Shown here: positions 44,325 through 55,417 of the stretch, piece after piece
Layout of the letters: each line of letters starts with the position of its first letter
Numbering within the stretch: the first letter of the stretch is position 1
Source of the DNA: Acidipropionibacterium acidipropionici
Lineage (GTDB): Bacteria; Actinomycetota; Actinomycetes; Propionibacteriales; Propionibacteriaceae
DNA length: 64,000 nucleotides
Assembly (NCBI RefSeq): GCF_001441165.1
Contig: NZ_CP013126.1
Location: 372,001 to 436,000, forward strand
Direction: 5' to 3'
Program-made: the position numbers and the translations under genes
The notes under the pieces: model-generated
The model's database searches: none
Told to the model about the DNA's origin: nothing
What the model saw: the letters and a program-made list of their open reading frames with translations, nothing else

Positions 44325-46570
44325 ATGCCCGACAATTTCTCGTTCCAGAACGCCGATCCCGAGGTCGCCGATGCCGTTCCGGGCGTTCTGGAACGAGAAA
44401 TCTCACCTCTTGAGGCGACCGGTGCCCACTGGATCGCCCCGTCCCGTGCTCCCGAGGGCGCCCCGGTGCTCCGGGGCACCGTCGAACTGCCCGGCCGGCC
44501 CGGCCGGGCGGAGCTGCTCGTGGCCGGCCTGGGTCTTCATGCGGTGCGCGTCAACGGCACGTCTGTGGCCCAGGGGGCCCTGGAGCCCGCGATCAGCGAT
44601 CCACGGCGGGTCGTGTGGTACTCGCGGCTGGACGTCACCGATCTGCTGGGGACCGGCACCAACACCGTCGAGGTGACCCTGGGCGCCGGGTTCTGCGCCA
44701 TGACCACCCCGAACGCCTGGCGCTGGGAGCAGGCCCCGTGGCGTGGCCCGCGGATGCTGATCGCCGCCCTGCTGGCCGACGGCGTCACGGTTGCGGTGAG
44801 CGACACCGACTGGCGCTGGGAAGAGGGGCCGGTCCGCTTCGACTCGATGTACGAGGGCCAGAGCTACGACGCCCGGATGGCCGGAGCCCCGGTGGACTCA
44901 CCGGTGACGGTGGCTGAGGGGCCCGGGGCAGGCTGGCCGAAAGGCGACACGAGCCCGTGGCGCCGGGCGCACAGATCGCCCCCGCCTGGCGGCCCTGCGC
45001 CCGCGGCTGGCTGGGCGACGCCGGCCGGGTCATCGCCGGGGTGGCCTGTTACGACCTCGACCTGGCCGAGGGGAATCGGGTGAGGATCCGCTTCGGGGAG
45101 ACCCTGGACGCCGACGGGGAACTGGTCTGCAGCAACGAGCACGTCTACACCGGTCGTTTCCAGACCGACGAGATCATCGGCGTCGGGGGCCGGGTGCGCT
45201 GGTTCCCGGAATTCGCCTACCAGGGCTTCCGGTACCTGGAGGTCGAGGGGCTCGAACACCGCCCCGGCCCGGGGGAGATCGTCGCGGTGCCCCTGGAGCA
45301 GCAGGTCGCCCCGGCGTCGACCTTCGCATGCGACGTGCCACTGTTCAACGATCTGGTGGAGTTGACCCGCCGTACCGTGCTCAACAATCTTCACCACATT
45401 CCCACCGACACCCCGTGCTACGAGAAGAACGGCTGGACCGGGGATGTCCTGGTGAGCCTGGACACCCTCACCGGACTGTTCGACCTGCACCGGCTCCTCG
45501 TCAAGTGGATCGAGGACATCGTCTCCACCCAGCTTCCCGACGGATCGCTGTCGGTGATCGCGCCGAGCCCGGGGTGGGGCTACCGGGACGGCGAGTGCGC
45601 CCCGGCCCCCGAGTGGACATGCGTGCTGCCGGCCCTGCTGGTGCACCTTGCCGGGGTCTACGGCGACCCGCAGCCGGCCCGTGAGCACTGGGGCGCCTGC
45701 CGGGCCTATCTGGACCACGAACTCTCCCGGCTCCACGACGGCCTGGCGGGCTCGGAGCTGGGAGACTATCTGGCACCCGGCTATCCGCTGGGCCCGCCCC
45801 CGGAGGACAGCCGCCTGTCGGCCTCCTGTTTCCTCTTCCGGGCTCTGGGGCAGGGCGTGGAGCTGGCCGCGATGAATGGCGACGACGACGCCGCACGACG
45901 ATTCCGGGGTGCCGCGGCACGGCTGAGGGGCCGGATCAACGAGACCTTCCTGGATCGCCACGACGGCTGCTACCGGACGGCGTCGGACCCGCCTGACGAG
46001 CGGAACGGCGGATACCGGCAGACCTCCAACCTCATGCCGGTGGCCTTCGGGATCGTGCCCGATCAGGACCGCGAACAGGTCGTGGCCACGATCATCGACG
46101 ACGTCGTGGCCCGGGGCCATCACCTCAATACCGGCCATATCGGCACCAGCCTGCTGCTCAACGTCCTCACCGACGCCGGCCGGGCCGACGAGGCATGCAC
46201 CGTCGCCACCGGAACCGACGAGCCGTCGTGGGGCCACTGGCTCCAGTTGGGGGCCACGTCGATGTGGGAGCGGTGGGACGACGGGGCCCGCAGCCACGAC
46301 CATTTCTTCCTGGCCACCGTGACCGACTGGATCCTCACCCGGGTGGCCGGGGTGCAACGCATCGGGGGGGACTGGTCCCGGGTGCGCGTCGCCCCGGGCC
46401 TGGCGCCCGGAGTCAACCGGGCCGCCTCGACCAGACGCACCCCGTTGGGCGATCTGGTCGTCGAATGGGAGCGCGGCGGGCCGGTCCACCTCGTGGTGCC
46501 CCAGGGCATGACCTGCGAGCTCGGCGGTGAGAACCCGGCGACCCTGGGACCCGGCGACCACCGCCTCTGA
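44325..46570 (+). pseudogene. GH78 alpha-L-rhamnosidase-like enzyme, frameshifted
   Basis: Family GH78 enzymes release alpha-L-rhamnose. The first part (ATG 44325) gives the N-terminal beta domain (LHAVRVNGTSVAQGAL, WYSRLDVTDLL, GAGFCAMTTPNAWRW). It loses frame near 44928; the next frame continues LAERRHEPVAPGAQIAPAWRP. Then come YTGRFQTDEIIGVGGRVRWFP, FAYQGFRYLEVEG, HHIPTDTPCYEKNGWTGDVLVS (the usual acid region), and GATSMWERWD. One missing base explains the break; all core motifs survive. The N-terminal 25 residues are encoded by a palindrome (44335-44401). No signal peptide is seen. Confidence 0.85.
44335..44401. repeat. Palindrome inside the rhamnosidase reading frame
   Basis: ATTTCTCGTTCCAGAACGCC (44335-44354) is repeated inverted, without mismatch, at 44382-44401, around a 27-nt centre. 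It begins 10 nt after the ATG and is read through in frame. No later in-frame start codon is found before the conserved domain. Confidence 0.93.
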
Positions 46571-46603
46571 CACCCCGAAGTGAGAATTGTCGGTGCGCCG
46601 CGC

Positions 46604-46609
46604 TACAAC
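46604..46609 (+). promoter_or_regulatory. Candidate -10 element of leaderless nuclease transcript
   Basis: TACAAC, 7 nt before the GTG at 46617. The window has no ribosome site in between. Confidence 0.4.
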
Positions 46610-46616
46610 ATGATGC

Positions 46617-47699
46617 GTGACTCGACGATATGGACGTAGCGACATCTGCCGGCGAACCGGGGCGGGAGTCGTGATCCTCCTGGCCGCGGGCGGCATGACC
46701 GCCTGCTCCGCAGCCTCCCCCACCTCCACGGCGACCCCGTCGTCGCAGGCCGCGTCCCCGGCGGCGACCTGGGCCTCCGCATCCCCCTCCAAGACCCCGC
46801 AGACGGCCAGGAACACCGCCGCATCCCGGTCCACGGCCTCGCGCCCGTCCTCGGCGGCCCGGGGCACCGCCGCGGCCATGCTGGAGACCCTGCCGGTCAA
46901 GGGCCGGGCGCCGAAGACCGGTTACACCCGCGAGCAGTTCGGCCAGGCCTGGGCCGACGTCGACCACAACGGCTGCGACACCCGCAACGACATCCTGCAC
47001 CGCGACCTCACCGGCATCACCACACGCTCGGGCACCCGGGACTGCATCGTCACCAGCGGCACCCTGCAGGATCCCTACACCGGCACCACCATCCATTTCG
47101 TGCGCGGCGAGAAGACCTCCTCGGCGGTGCAGATCGACCATGTGGTGGCCCTCTCGGACGCCTGGCAGACCGGCGCCCAGCAGATCGGCGCGGAGCAGCG
47201 CCGCAGGCTGGCCAACGATCCGCTCAACCTGCTGGCCGCCGACGGGCCGGCCAACCAGCAGAAGTCCGACGGCGACGCCGCCACCTGGCTGCCCGCCAAC
47301 AAGGCCTTCCGCTGCCAGTACGTGGCCCGCCAGGTCGCGGTGAAGCACGCCTACAAGCTGTGGGTGACCCAGGCGGAGAAGTCCGCCATCTCCTCGATCC
47401 TGTCGGGCTGCAAGGGCCAGGCGGTGCCCACGGCCACCAGCCTGACGATCACCTGGACGCCGCGCAGCACCACCTCCACGAAGGGTGCCTCCGCCACCTC
47501 CAGGTCGAGGAGCACCTCTTCGACGCACCGCACGGGATCGCGCACCACCGGCACCACGGGCTCAGGGGACTCGGGATCGTCGGTCTCCTACAAGAACTGC
47601 GCGGCGGCACGGGCCGCCGGCGCCGCCCCCATCCACCGGGGGGATCCGGGGTACAGCTCCGGCCTGGACCGCGACGGCGACGGGGTGGCCTGCGAGTGA
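46617..47699 (+). CDS. Secreted HNH-type nuclease (DUF1524) with excalibur domain
   Basis: 360 residues. A signal segment (VVILLAAGGMTACSAAS) ends in a Cys consistent with a weak lipobox, followed by a Ser/Thr/Ala-rich linker. The nuclease domain has TGYTREQFGQAWADVDHNGCDTRNDIL and VQIDHVVALSDAWQTGA with the DH pair, then NDPLNLLAADGPANQQKSDGDAATWLP. The C-terminus is a calcium-binding excalibur motif (DPGYSSGLDRDGDGVACE). Likely surface-bound or released; roles in DNA uptake or nutrient use are typical guesses. It abuts the convergent rmlA stop with no gap. Confidence 0.9.
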   Translation: MTRRYGRSDICRRTGAGVVILLAAGGMTACSAASPTSTATPSSQAASPAATWASASPSKTPQTARNTAASRSTASRPSSAARGTAAAMLETLPVKGRAPKTGYTREQFGQAWADVDHNGCDTRNDILHRDLTGITTRSGTRDCIVTSGTLQDPYTGTTIHFVRGEKTSSAVQIDHVVALSDAWQTGAQQIGAEQRRRLANDPLNLLAADGPANQQKSDGDAATWLPANKAFRCQYVARQVAVKHAYKLWVTQAEKSAISSILSGCKGQAVPTATSLTITWTPRSTTSTKGASATSRSRSTSSTHRTGSRTTGTTGSGDSGSSVSYKNCAAARAAGAAPIHRGDPGYSSGLDRDGDGVACE

Positions 47700-48569
47700 T
47701 CAGACCCCGGTGACCAGGCGGCGCAGGTACTCCCCGTAACCCGACTTCTCGAACCGTGCTGCCCGCTCCAGAAGGTCCTCATCGCCGAGCAGCCCGCGAC
47801 GCCAGGCCGCTTCCTCGGGACACCCGACCTGGAGGCCCTGGCGGGCCTGGATGGTGCGCACGTAGTTACCGGCGTCGTTGAGGGACTCGAAGGTGCCGGT
47901 GTCCAGCCACGCGGTGCCGCGGGGCAGCAGGTCGACGTGGAGCCGGCGCTGCTCCATGTAGGCGCGGTTGACATCGGTGATCTCGTACTCGCCGCGCGCC
48001 GAGGGCTTCAGGCCGCGGGCGATCTCCACGACGTCGGCGTCGTAGAAGTACAGCCCCGGCACCGCCCAGTGCGACCTGGGCCGGGCGGGCTTCTCCTCGA
48101 TGGAGACGGCCATGCCGTCGTCGTCGACCTCCACGACGCCGTAGGCCCTGGGATCGGCGACCTGATAGCCGAAGATCAGCGCACCGTCGAGATCGGCGAC
48201 CGTCCGGGAGAGCCGGGTACCCAGCCCCGGCCCGGAGAAGATGTTGTCGCCCAGCACCAGGCAGCTCGGCTCCCCGGCCACGAAGTCCGAGCCGATGGTG
48301 AAGGCCTGCGCCAGCCCTTTCGGCTCGGGCTGAACGGCGAACGCGATCGAGATGCCGAACTGGGAGCCGTCGCCCAGCAGCCGGTGGAAGGCCCCGGCCT
48401 CCTCGGGGGTGGTGATCACCAGCACGTCCTGGACGCCGGCGAAGATCAGCGTGGTGAGCGGATAGTAGATCATGGGCTTGTCGTAGACGGGCATCAGCTG
48501 CTTGCTGGCGCCCAGTGTGATGGGGTGGAGCCGCGAACCCGTGCCGCCGGCCAGGATGATCCCTCGCAT
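47700..48569 (-). CDS. rmlA: Glucose-1-phosphate thymidylyltransferase
   Basis: RmlA makes dTDP-glucose from glucose-1-phosphate and dTTP, the first step to dTDP-L-rhamnose. 289 residues, full length. [38 protein letters not shown] is the nucleotidyltransferase signature. Others: [48 protein letters not shown], and [21 protein letters not shown]. It is divergent from rmlB, so the two share the 128-nt space with its small inverted repeat. Confidence 0.97.
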   Translation of the reverse strand: MRGIILAGGTGSRLHPITLGASKQLMPVYDKPMIYYPLTTLIFAGVQDVLVITTPEEAGAFHRLLGDGSQFGISIAFAVQPEPKGLAQAFTIGSDFVAGEPSCLVLGDNIFSGPGLGTRLSRTVADLDGALIFGYQVADPRAYGVVEVDDDGMAVSIEEKPARPRSHWAVPGLYFYDADVVEIARGLKPSARGEYEITDVNRAYMEQRRLHVDLLPRGTAWLDTGTFESLNDAGNYVRTIQARQGLQVGCPEEAAWRRGLLGDEDLLERAARFEKSGYGEYLRRLVTGV

Positions 48570-48642
48570 GTCGACATCATCTCAGAGTCCAGAGCCGTCC
48601 GGGCCCTGAATCCTGGCCCCCTGCGACGTGACACCCGCGTGG

Positions 48643-48661
48643 ATGTGGACTGCTTCCACAT
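48643..48661. promoter_or_regulatory. Inverted repeat in the rmlA-rmlB divergent promoter region
   Basis: ATGTGGA (48643-48649) and TCCACAT (48655-48661) are perfect 7-bp arms with a 5-nt spacer, midway between the divergent starts. The site could bind a regulator acting on both sides, but nothing else supports this. Confidence 0.4.
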
Positions 48662-48685
48662 TTCACGCACCCGCCTCCCGGCTCG

Positions 48686-49695
<1,010 letters not shown>

Positions 49696-49696
<1 letters not shown>

Positions 49697-51150
49697 TGAG
49701 CCTCGGAACCGGTCTCCCGACCGCGGCCCCCGATACCGCTGAGCTCCGCGTCGAGGAGACGGCCGTCCCCGGCCTGCTGATCCTCCACCTTCCCCTCCAC
49801 ACCGACAACCGCGGCTGGTTCAAGGAGAACTGGCAGCGGGAGAGGATGACCGCCCTGGGGCTGCCGGACTTCGCCCCGGTGCAGAACAACATGTCCTTCA
49901 ACGCCTCTGCGGGCGCCACCCGCGGATTCCACGCCGAGCCCTGGGACAAGCTCGTCTCGGTGGCCTCCGGGCGGATCTTCGGCGCCTGGGTGGACCTGCG
50001 CGAGGGGCCCTCCTTCGGCCGCGTCGTCACCGTCGAGATGGGCCCCGAGACCGCCGTGTACGTCCCCCGCGGGGTCGGCAACGGCTACCAGGCCCTGGCC
50101 GACGGCACCGTCTACGCCTACCTGGTCAACGAGCACTGGTCGGCCGCCGCGAAGGGCTCGTACACCTTCGCCAACCTGGCCGACCCGCAGATCGGCGTCG
50201 ACTGGCCGATCCCCCTGGAGCGCTCCGAACGATCCGAGGCCGACCTCCACCATCCGCCGCTGGCCGACGTCACCCCCTTCGCCCCGCCGCGCACCGTCGT
50301 CATCGGATCCGAGGGCCAGCTGGGCAACTCGCTGCGCCCGCTGCTGAACTCCCCGCAGTATCCGGGTGGAGCCGAGTTCCCCGGCCTCGACGAGATCGAT
50401 CTCACCCGCCCCGAGACGATCGAGGCCTACGACTGGCAGGGCGTGGGCACCCTCATCAATGCCGCCGCGTTCACCGCGGTGGACGCCGCCCAGAGGCCGG
50501 AGAACCTGGCCACCGCCTGGGCGATCAACGTCACCGCGGTGCGCCACCTCACCGAGATCGCCCGACGCCACCGGATGACGCTGGTGCACATCTCCAGCGA
50601 CTACGTCTTCGACGGCAGCCGCGAGATCCACACCGAGGACGAGCCCTTCGCCCCGCTGGGCGTCTACGGCACCACCAAGGCGGCCGCCGACGAGATCGTG
50701 GCCACCTGGCCACGGCACTATCTGCTGCGCACCTCCTGGGTGGTGGGTCGCGGCCGCAACTTCGTCGCCACCATGGCCGATCTGGCGGCCCGGGGGATCA
50801 GCCCGCGGGTGGTCGACGACCAGTTCGGCCGCCTCACCTTCTCCGACGACATCGCCGCGGCCATCCGCCACCTGCTGACCACCGGCGCCCCGCACGGCAC
50901 CTACAACATCTCGGGGGAGGGCCCCACCCGCTCCTGGTACGACATCGCCACCCGGGTCTTCGAACTCCTCGACGCCCCCGGCGTCGTCACCCCGGTCAGC
51001 ACCGCCAAGTACGACGCCGGGAGGGGCGACGCCGTCACCGCCCGGCGCCCGGTGCACTCCACCCTGGACCTGTCGCGGATCCGCGCGGCCGGCTTCACCC
51101 CGCCCGACGCCGACCGGCGTCTGCAGGAGTATCTGGCCCGCCGGGGCTGA
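49696..51150 (+). CDS. Fused dTDP-4-keto-rhamnose 3,5-epimerase and reductase (RmlC-RmlD)
   Basis: 484 residues holding the last two steps of dTDP-L-rhamnose synthesis. Residues 1-190 are RmlC-like (HLPLHTDNRGWFKENWQRERM, NNMSFNASAGATRGFHAEPWDKLVSVASGRIFGAWVDLR, VYVPRGVGNGYQAL). From about 200 on it is RmlD-like (TVVIGSEGQLGNSLRPLL, INAAAFTAVDAAQRPENLATAWAINV, LVHISSDYVFDGS, GVYGTTKAAADE). The epimerase motif FHAEPWDK replaces the RGxH of many RmlC proteins by RGFH, so the His base is kept. Similar fusions are known in other actinobacteria. Confidence 0.94.
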
Positions 51151-51238
51151 TCGGCCCCGGGGCCACGGGCCGGTCCCCCCCGGGTCGGATGACGGCCCAC
51201 CGAGACCCCCGGAGCCCCCGGAAACTCTCAACCACACC

Positions 51239-51277
51239 GGCCCGGTTCTGGGTGATACCGGGCCACCTCGGTAGACT
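51239..51277 (+). promoter_or_regulatory. Hairpin and candidate -10 upstream of fhaA
   Basis: GGCCCGGT (51239-51246) pairs with ACCGGGCC (51257-51264). A TAGACT box follows at 51272-51277 on the plus strand, about 65 nt before the fhaA GTG. The hairpin could end the rml transcript or sit in the promoter. Confidence 0.45.
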
Positions 51278-51343
51278 CCGAGCGGTGGCGCCTCTGCGCG
51301 CCGCACACTGACCGGTTCAAGGCAAGCCCGAGAGGAGGCACCT

Positions 51344-52042
51344 GTGGGATTCCTGGACAAGGTCGAGAAATCGATCGAAGGAGCCGTCAACGGCGTCTTC
51401 GCCCGAGCCTTCCGGGGCGAGGTCGAGCCCGTGGAGATCGCGGGGCGGTTGCAGCGCGAACTCGACTCCGAGGCCCAGATCCTGACTCGTGACAAGAAGC
51501 TGGTCCCCAACGACTTCACCATCTCCCTGTCCAGCCACGACTACGAACACCTGGTGCCCTACACCAAGACCCTCAACGCCGAGATCGTCCCCGCCCTGCG
51601 CGACCACGCCACCGAGCGCCGCTACGTCTTCAACGGGCCGATCCACATCCGCTACGAACTCGACGACACCCTGCCCACCGGACGCTTCGAGGTCCGCAGC
51701 GGTTCGGTGAGCGGCGAGGAGTCCGAGTCGACGGCGGTGCGCCGCACCCCCCTCGTCCTGGAGGTCAACGGGGTGCGTCATCCCCTGCTGCCCCCCGGCC
51801 TGGTCATCGGCCGCGGCTCGGAGGCGGACCTGAGGATCAACGACCCCGGGATCTCCCGGCGTCACGCCCAGGTGCACGTGTGGCAGAAGGGGGAGGGCGT
51901 CGGCGTGTCCATCGAGGATCTCGGCTCCACCAACGGCATCACCGTTGACGGGGTCAAGGTCACCAGCACCGAACTGCGCGACGGGTCCCGGATCGAGATC
52001 GGGTCGACGCGGATGCTGGTCCACTCCCCGTCAGGGATGTGA
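51344..52042 (+). CDS. fhaA: FHA-domain protein with DUF3662 (FhaA)
   Basis: 232 residues. N-terminal DUF3662 domain (MGFLDKVEKSIEGAVNGVFARAFRGEVEPVEIAGRLQRELD), a linker shorter than in mycobacteria, and a C-terminal FHA domain (GLVIGRGSEADLRINDPGISRRHAQVHV, DLGSTNGITVDG) which binds phospho-Thr. In M. tuberculosis FhaA is a PknB target that controls lipid II export through MviN. GAGAGGAGG lies 7 nt before GTG 51344. First gene of the six-gene block. Confidence 0.95.
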   Translation: MGFLDKVEKSIEGAVNGVFARAFRGEVEPVEIAGRLQRELDSEAQILTRDKKLVPNDFTISLSSHDYEHLVPYTKTLNAEIVPALRDHATERRYVFNGPIHIRYELDDTLPTGRFEVRSGSVSGEESESTAVRRTPLVLEVNGVRHPLLPPGLVIGRGSEADLRINDPGISRRHAQVHVWQKGEGVGVSIEDLGSTNGITVDGVKVTSTELRDGSRIEIGSTRMLVHSPSGM

Positions 52043-52044
52043 TC

Positions 52045-52542
52045 GTGAGCGAATTTCTGGTCGCGGTCCTGCGCATCGCCTATCTGGCGCTGCTGTGGGT
52101 CCTCATTCTCTTCCTCGCCCGGACTGTGCGCACCGACATGTTCGGGCGCCGGGTGGTCGCCCGCACCGGCGCCCCGGCATCCGAGGCCTCGCCCCCCAAG
52201 GCCCGCCGCAAGGCCAGGCGCGGGGCCGGTCGGGAGCCGATCCCCGGTGCCCTGCGGATCATCTCCGGCTCCCGGGCCGGACTGGTGATCCAGATGTCCG
52301 ACCGGATTCTGGTCGGGAGGGGCGGGGACTCCAACCTGCCCATCGAGGACGACTACGCCTCCACCCACCACGCCGAGTTCACCCAGGGGATCGACGGCGC
52401 CTGGTTCATCGAGGACCTCCGCTCCACCAACGGCACCTACGTCAACGGCCAGCGGATCGAGGAACCGACCCGGCTGTCCATCGGCGACGAGGTCCGCATC
52501 GGCCGGACGACCATGTCGGTCGAGGCCGGCGGGCGGGGGTGA
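52045..52542 (+). CDS. fhaB: FHA-domain membrane protein (FhaB/FipA)
   Basis: 165 residues. One N-terminal membrane segment (SEFLVAVLRIAYLALLWVLILFLA), a basic linker (PKARRKARRGAGRE), and a C-terminal FHA domain (ILVGRGGDSNLPIEDDYASTHHAEF, DLRSTNGTYVNGQRI). In mycobacteria it joins the PknB pathway with FtsZ-ring assembly. I favour GTG 52045 from homologs; GTG 52039 overlaps the fhaA stop as GTGA and is equally possible. Confidence 0.93.
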   Translation: MSEFLVAVLRIAYLALLWVLILFLARTVRTDMFGRRVVARTGAPASEASPPKARRKARRGAGREPIPGALRIISGSRAGLVIQMSDRILVGRGGDSNLPIEDDYASTHHAEFTQGIDGAWFIEDLRSTNGTYVNGQRIEEPTRLSIGDEVRIGRTTMSVEAGGRG

Positions 52543-52544
52543 CG

Positions 52545-53978
52545 ATGGTCCTGTCCCTTGACATCCGCAGCCACTCCGAGATCGGCCTGGTCCGCAAGAA
52601 CAATCAGGACTCCGGGTACGTGTCGCCCACCATGCTCGTGGTGGCCGACGGCATGGGAGGCGCGGCGGCCGGTGACCTGGCCTCCACCGTCGCAGTACGG
52701 CAGGTCGCCCGGGCCGACTCCCACCGCCACGGCGAGGAGATGCTCGAGGTGCTGGCCGGGGCGGTCTCATCGGCCAATGACGAGCTCGCCGACCTGGTCA
52801 CCTGGGACCACTCCCTGGAGGGCATGGGCACCACCTTCTGCGGCGTCATGTTCGACGGCGCCCAGCTCGGCCTGGTGCACATCGGCGATTCCCGCGGCTA
52901 CCTGTACCGCGACGGGAACCTGAAGCGGATGACCCACGACCACTCGTGGGTGCAGTCGCTGGTCGACGAGGGCCGGATCACCGAGTCCGAGGCCGCCGTC
53001 CACCCGCACCGGTCGCTGCTGCTCAAGGTGCTCAACGGTCAGCCCCAGCACACCCCCGACACCCGCCTCGTCGACGTCCACGAGGGCGACCGGCTGCTCT
53101 TCTGCTCCGACGGCCTGTGCGGTTTCGTGCCCGATCACGTCATCTCGGAGATCCTCGGCCAGGAGTCCCTCGACGACGCCATGGCGCTGCTGATCACCGA
53201 GGCCCACGCCGCCGGCGGCTCCGACAACATCACCATCGTGCTGGCCGACGTCGTCGCCCAGGACGATGCTCTGGACGCCGTCGAGCCCAAGATCATCGGC
53301 GCCGCGGGCTTCACCGCCGTCCCCGAGCACGAGGTGACCGCCCCGATCCCCGTCGTCCCCGACGCGGGGCCCGGGGAGGCCAGGGGATCGGCCCGGCGGG
53401 CCGGTGAGACCCCCCTGCTATTCGACTCCGAGGCCGAGGAGTCGATGCGCTACGCGCCCATCGACCCGAAGCACGGCCACGGAGGCCGTGCCTGGCTGCT
53501 GTCGATCCTCGGGGTCCTGGTGGTGGTAGCCGTCACCTTCCTGGGCGCACACACCTATCTGGGCGGCCAGTTCTACGTCGGCGACGACGACGGCACCGTG
53601 GCGATCTACCAGGGAATCCCCGACCGCCTCGTATGGGTGCAGCTGTCACGGGTCACCGAGACCACCGACATCTCCACCTCGGACCTGCCGATCTACTACC
53701 GGACGAAGGTCGAGAGCACCATCTCCGTCGACTCGGTGGATTCCGCCCGGGCCACGGTCGCCGAGCTGCGGTTGGGGGCGCAACGGTGCAAGGCGTTGAG
53801 GGCCAGCCCGTCGCCGTCGGCCTCCGCCAGCCCCGGCGCCCCGGCAACGTCGGCCGGTGCCAGTACCGCGACGCCGTCGGCCGGATCGTCGCCTGGAGCC
53901 AGCAGTAGGACGCCGTCGGCCGGCGCCTCGCCGTCCGGGAACACCCTGCCCAAGGTCTCGGAGGACGACTGCTCATGA
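52545..53978 (+). CDS. pstP: PP2C-type Ser/Thr protein phosphatase
   Basis: 477 residues. The catalytic domain starts LSLDIRSHSEIGLVRKNNQDSGYV, followed by VADGMGGAAAGDLAS with the metal Asp, LVHIGDSRGYLYRDG, FCSDGLCGFVPD, and GGSDNITIVLADVV. A membrane segment (AWLLSILGVLVVVAVTFLGAH) and an external domain follow (FYVGDDDGTVAIYQGIPDRLVWVQLSRV). The Ser/Ala/Pro-rich C-terminus has short repeats. It dephosphorylates PknB and its targets. The stop overlaps rodA as ATGA. Confidence 0.96.
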   Translation: MVLSLDIRSHSEIGLVRKNNQDSGYVSPTMLVVADGMGGAAAGDLASTVAVRQVARADSHRHGEEMLEVLAGAVSSANDELADLVTWDHSLEGMGTTFCGVMFDGAQLGLVHIGDSRGYLYRDGNLKRMTHDHSWVQSLVDEGRITESEAAVHPHRSLLLKVLNGQPQHTPDTRLVDVHEGDRLLFCSDGLCGFVPDHVISEILGQESLDDAMALLITEAHAAGGSDNITIVLADVVAQDDALDAVEPKIIGAAGFTAVPEHEVTAPIPVVPDAGPGEARGSARRAGETPLLFDSEAEESMRYAPIDPKHGHGGRAWLLSILGVLVVVAVTFLGAHTYLGGQFYVGDDDGTVAIYQGIPDRLVWVQLSRVTETTDISTSDLPIYYRTKVESTISVDSVDSARATVAELRLGAQRCKALRASPSPSASASPGAPATSAGASTATPSAGSSPGASSRTPSAGASPSGNTLPKVSEDDCS

Positions 53979-55417
53979 GTGCCGCACAGATGACTGCGCA
54001 GGGCCGCTGGGACGAGGCGGTCCCCGGCACCGTCGTCGTCCAGAGCAAACGGCGGTGGGTGGAGTTCTTCCTGCTGATCGTCGCCTGGGGGTTGGGGTTC
54101 TCGGGATATGTCCTGACCGGGCTCAACATCGACGGCGCAATCCCCCAGGACTGGAGGCTGGTCGGCGGCCTGTGGCTCGGGCTCATCATGGCCTGCCATC
54201 TGGTGGTGCGGATCTTCATCCCCTACGCCGACCCGATGATCCTGCCGATCGTCTTCACCCTCAACGGCATCGGCCTGGCGATGATCCGCCGGATCGACCT
54301 GATCCCCGCCAAGAATCCAGAACGGGTCATCAACCAGGCCATCTGGACCCTCGGCGGGGTCATCCTGTGGGCCGTCATCGTCATCTTCCTCAAGGACCAC
54401 CGCAAGCTCCAGCGCTTCCCCTATGTGCTCTTCCTGGCCGGGCTGGTGATGATGCTGCTGCCGCTGGTGCCCGGGCTCGGCACCGAGATCAACGGCGCCA
54501 GGCTGTGGATCTCACTGGCCGGATTCAGCTTCCAGCCCGCGGAGATCGCCAAGGTGCTGCTGGTGCTGGCCTTCGCCGCCTATCTGGTGGACAAGCGCGA
54601 CGTGCTGTCACTGGCCGGCAAGAAGCTCGGCCCGGTCACCTTCCCGAGGGCCCGGGACCTGGGCCCGATCGTCATCATGTGGGTCGCCGCGATGCTCGTC
54701 ATCGTCTATCAGAAGGACATCGGCACCGCGATGCTGTTCTTCGGCCTGTTCGTGGTGATGCTCTACGTCGCCACCGAGCGGGTCGGCTGGGTGGTGCTGG
54801 GCGTGCTCGGCTTCGTCATCGGGGCCGTGGCGGCCTACTTCGCCTTCGGCCACATCCGGGTCCGCTTCGACGCCTGGCTGAACCCCTTCTCGAACTTCGA
54901 CCAGAACGACCAGATCATCAAAGCCCAGTACGGCATGGCCTGGGGTGGCCTGGCCGGACGCGGCTGGGGGCTGGGACGCCCCGGGCTCACGACGTTCTCC
55001 TGGAGCGACTTCATCGCCGCCAGCATCGGCGAGGAGCTCGGCGTCACCGGGCTGATGGGCATCATCGTCCTCTACGCTCTGCTGGTGACCCGCGGCCTGC
55101 GCGCAGCCCTGGCCTGCCGGGACGCCTTCGGCAAGCTGCTGGCCACCGGGCTGGCCACCGTCATGGCCCTCCAGGTGACGGCCATCATCGGCGGCGTCAC
55201 CCGGATGCTGCCGCTGACCGGGCTGACCACCCCGTTCATGAGCCAGGGAGGCTCCTCGGTGGTGGCCAACTGGGCGATCGTCGCGGTCATCATGATGGTC
55301 TCCCACCAGGCCAGGCAGCCTGCCGACCAGCTCGCCGCCAATGTCGACTCGGCGGCCCCGCCGGTGCTCGACGACCAGGCGACCGATGTGATACCCGGAG
55401 GAGGCCCCCGAGAATGA
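53975..55417 (+). CDS. rodA: SEDS-family peptidoglycan glycosyltransferase (RodA/FtsW type)
   Basis: 480 residues, about 10 membrane segments. SEDS signatures: LWISLAGFSFQPAEIAKVLLVLAFAAYL, YQKDIGTAMLFFGLFVVMLY, RVRFDAWLNPF, AQYGMAWGGLAGRGWGLG, and ITRVLPLTG-like VTRMLPLTGLTTPFMSQGGSS. It polymerises lipid II. Its partner PBP2 is the next gene, with its start codon overlapping the stop. RodA/elongation is inferred from position in the pknB block rather than FtsW. Confidence 0.95.
   Translation: MSAAQMTAQGRWDEAVPGTVVVQSKRRWVEFFLLIVAWGLGFSGYVLTGLNIDGAIPQDWRLVGGLWLGLIMACHLVVRIFIPYADPMILPIVFTLNGIGLAMIRRIDLIPAKNPERVINQAIWTLGGVILWAVIVIFLKDHRKLQRFPYVLFLAGLVMMLLPLVPGLGTEINGARLWISLAGFSFQPAEIAKVLLVLAFAAYLVDKRDVLSLAGKKLGPVTFPRARDLGPIVIMWVAAMLVIVYQKDIGTAMLFFGLFVVMLYVATERVGWVVLGVLGFVIGAVAAYFAFGHIRVRFDAWLNPFSNFDQNDQIIKAQYGMAWGGLAGRGWGLGRPGLTTFSWSDFIAASIGEELGVTGLMGIIVLYALLVTRGLRAALACRDAFGKLLATGLATVMALQVTAIIGGVTRMLPLTGLTTPFMSQGGSSVVANWAIVAVIMMVSHQARQPADQLAANVDSAAPPVLDDQATDVIPGGGPRE

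Noticed and set aside
44335-44401. Terminator of the oxidoreductase gene
   Set aside because: It lies past the stop of that gene but is inside the only possible N-terminus of the rhamnosidase, and no U-tract follows. Kept as a repeat.
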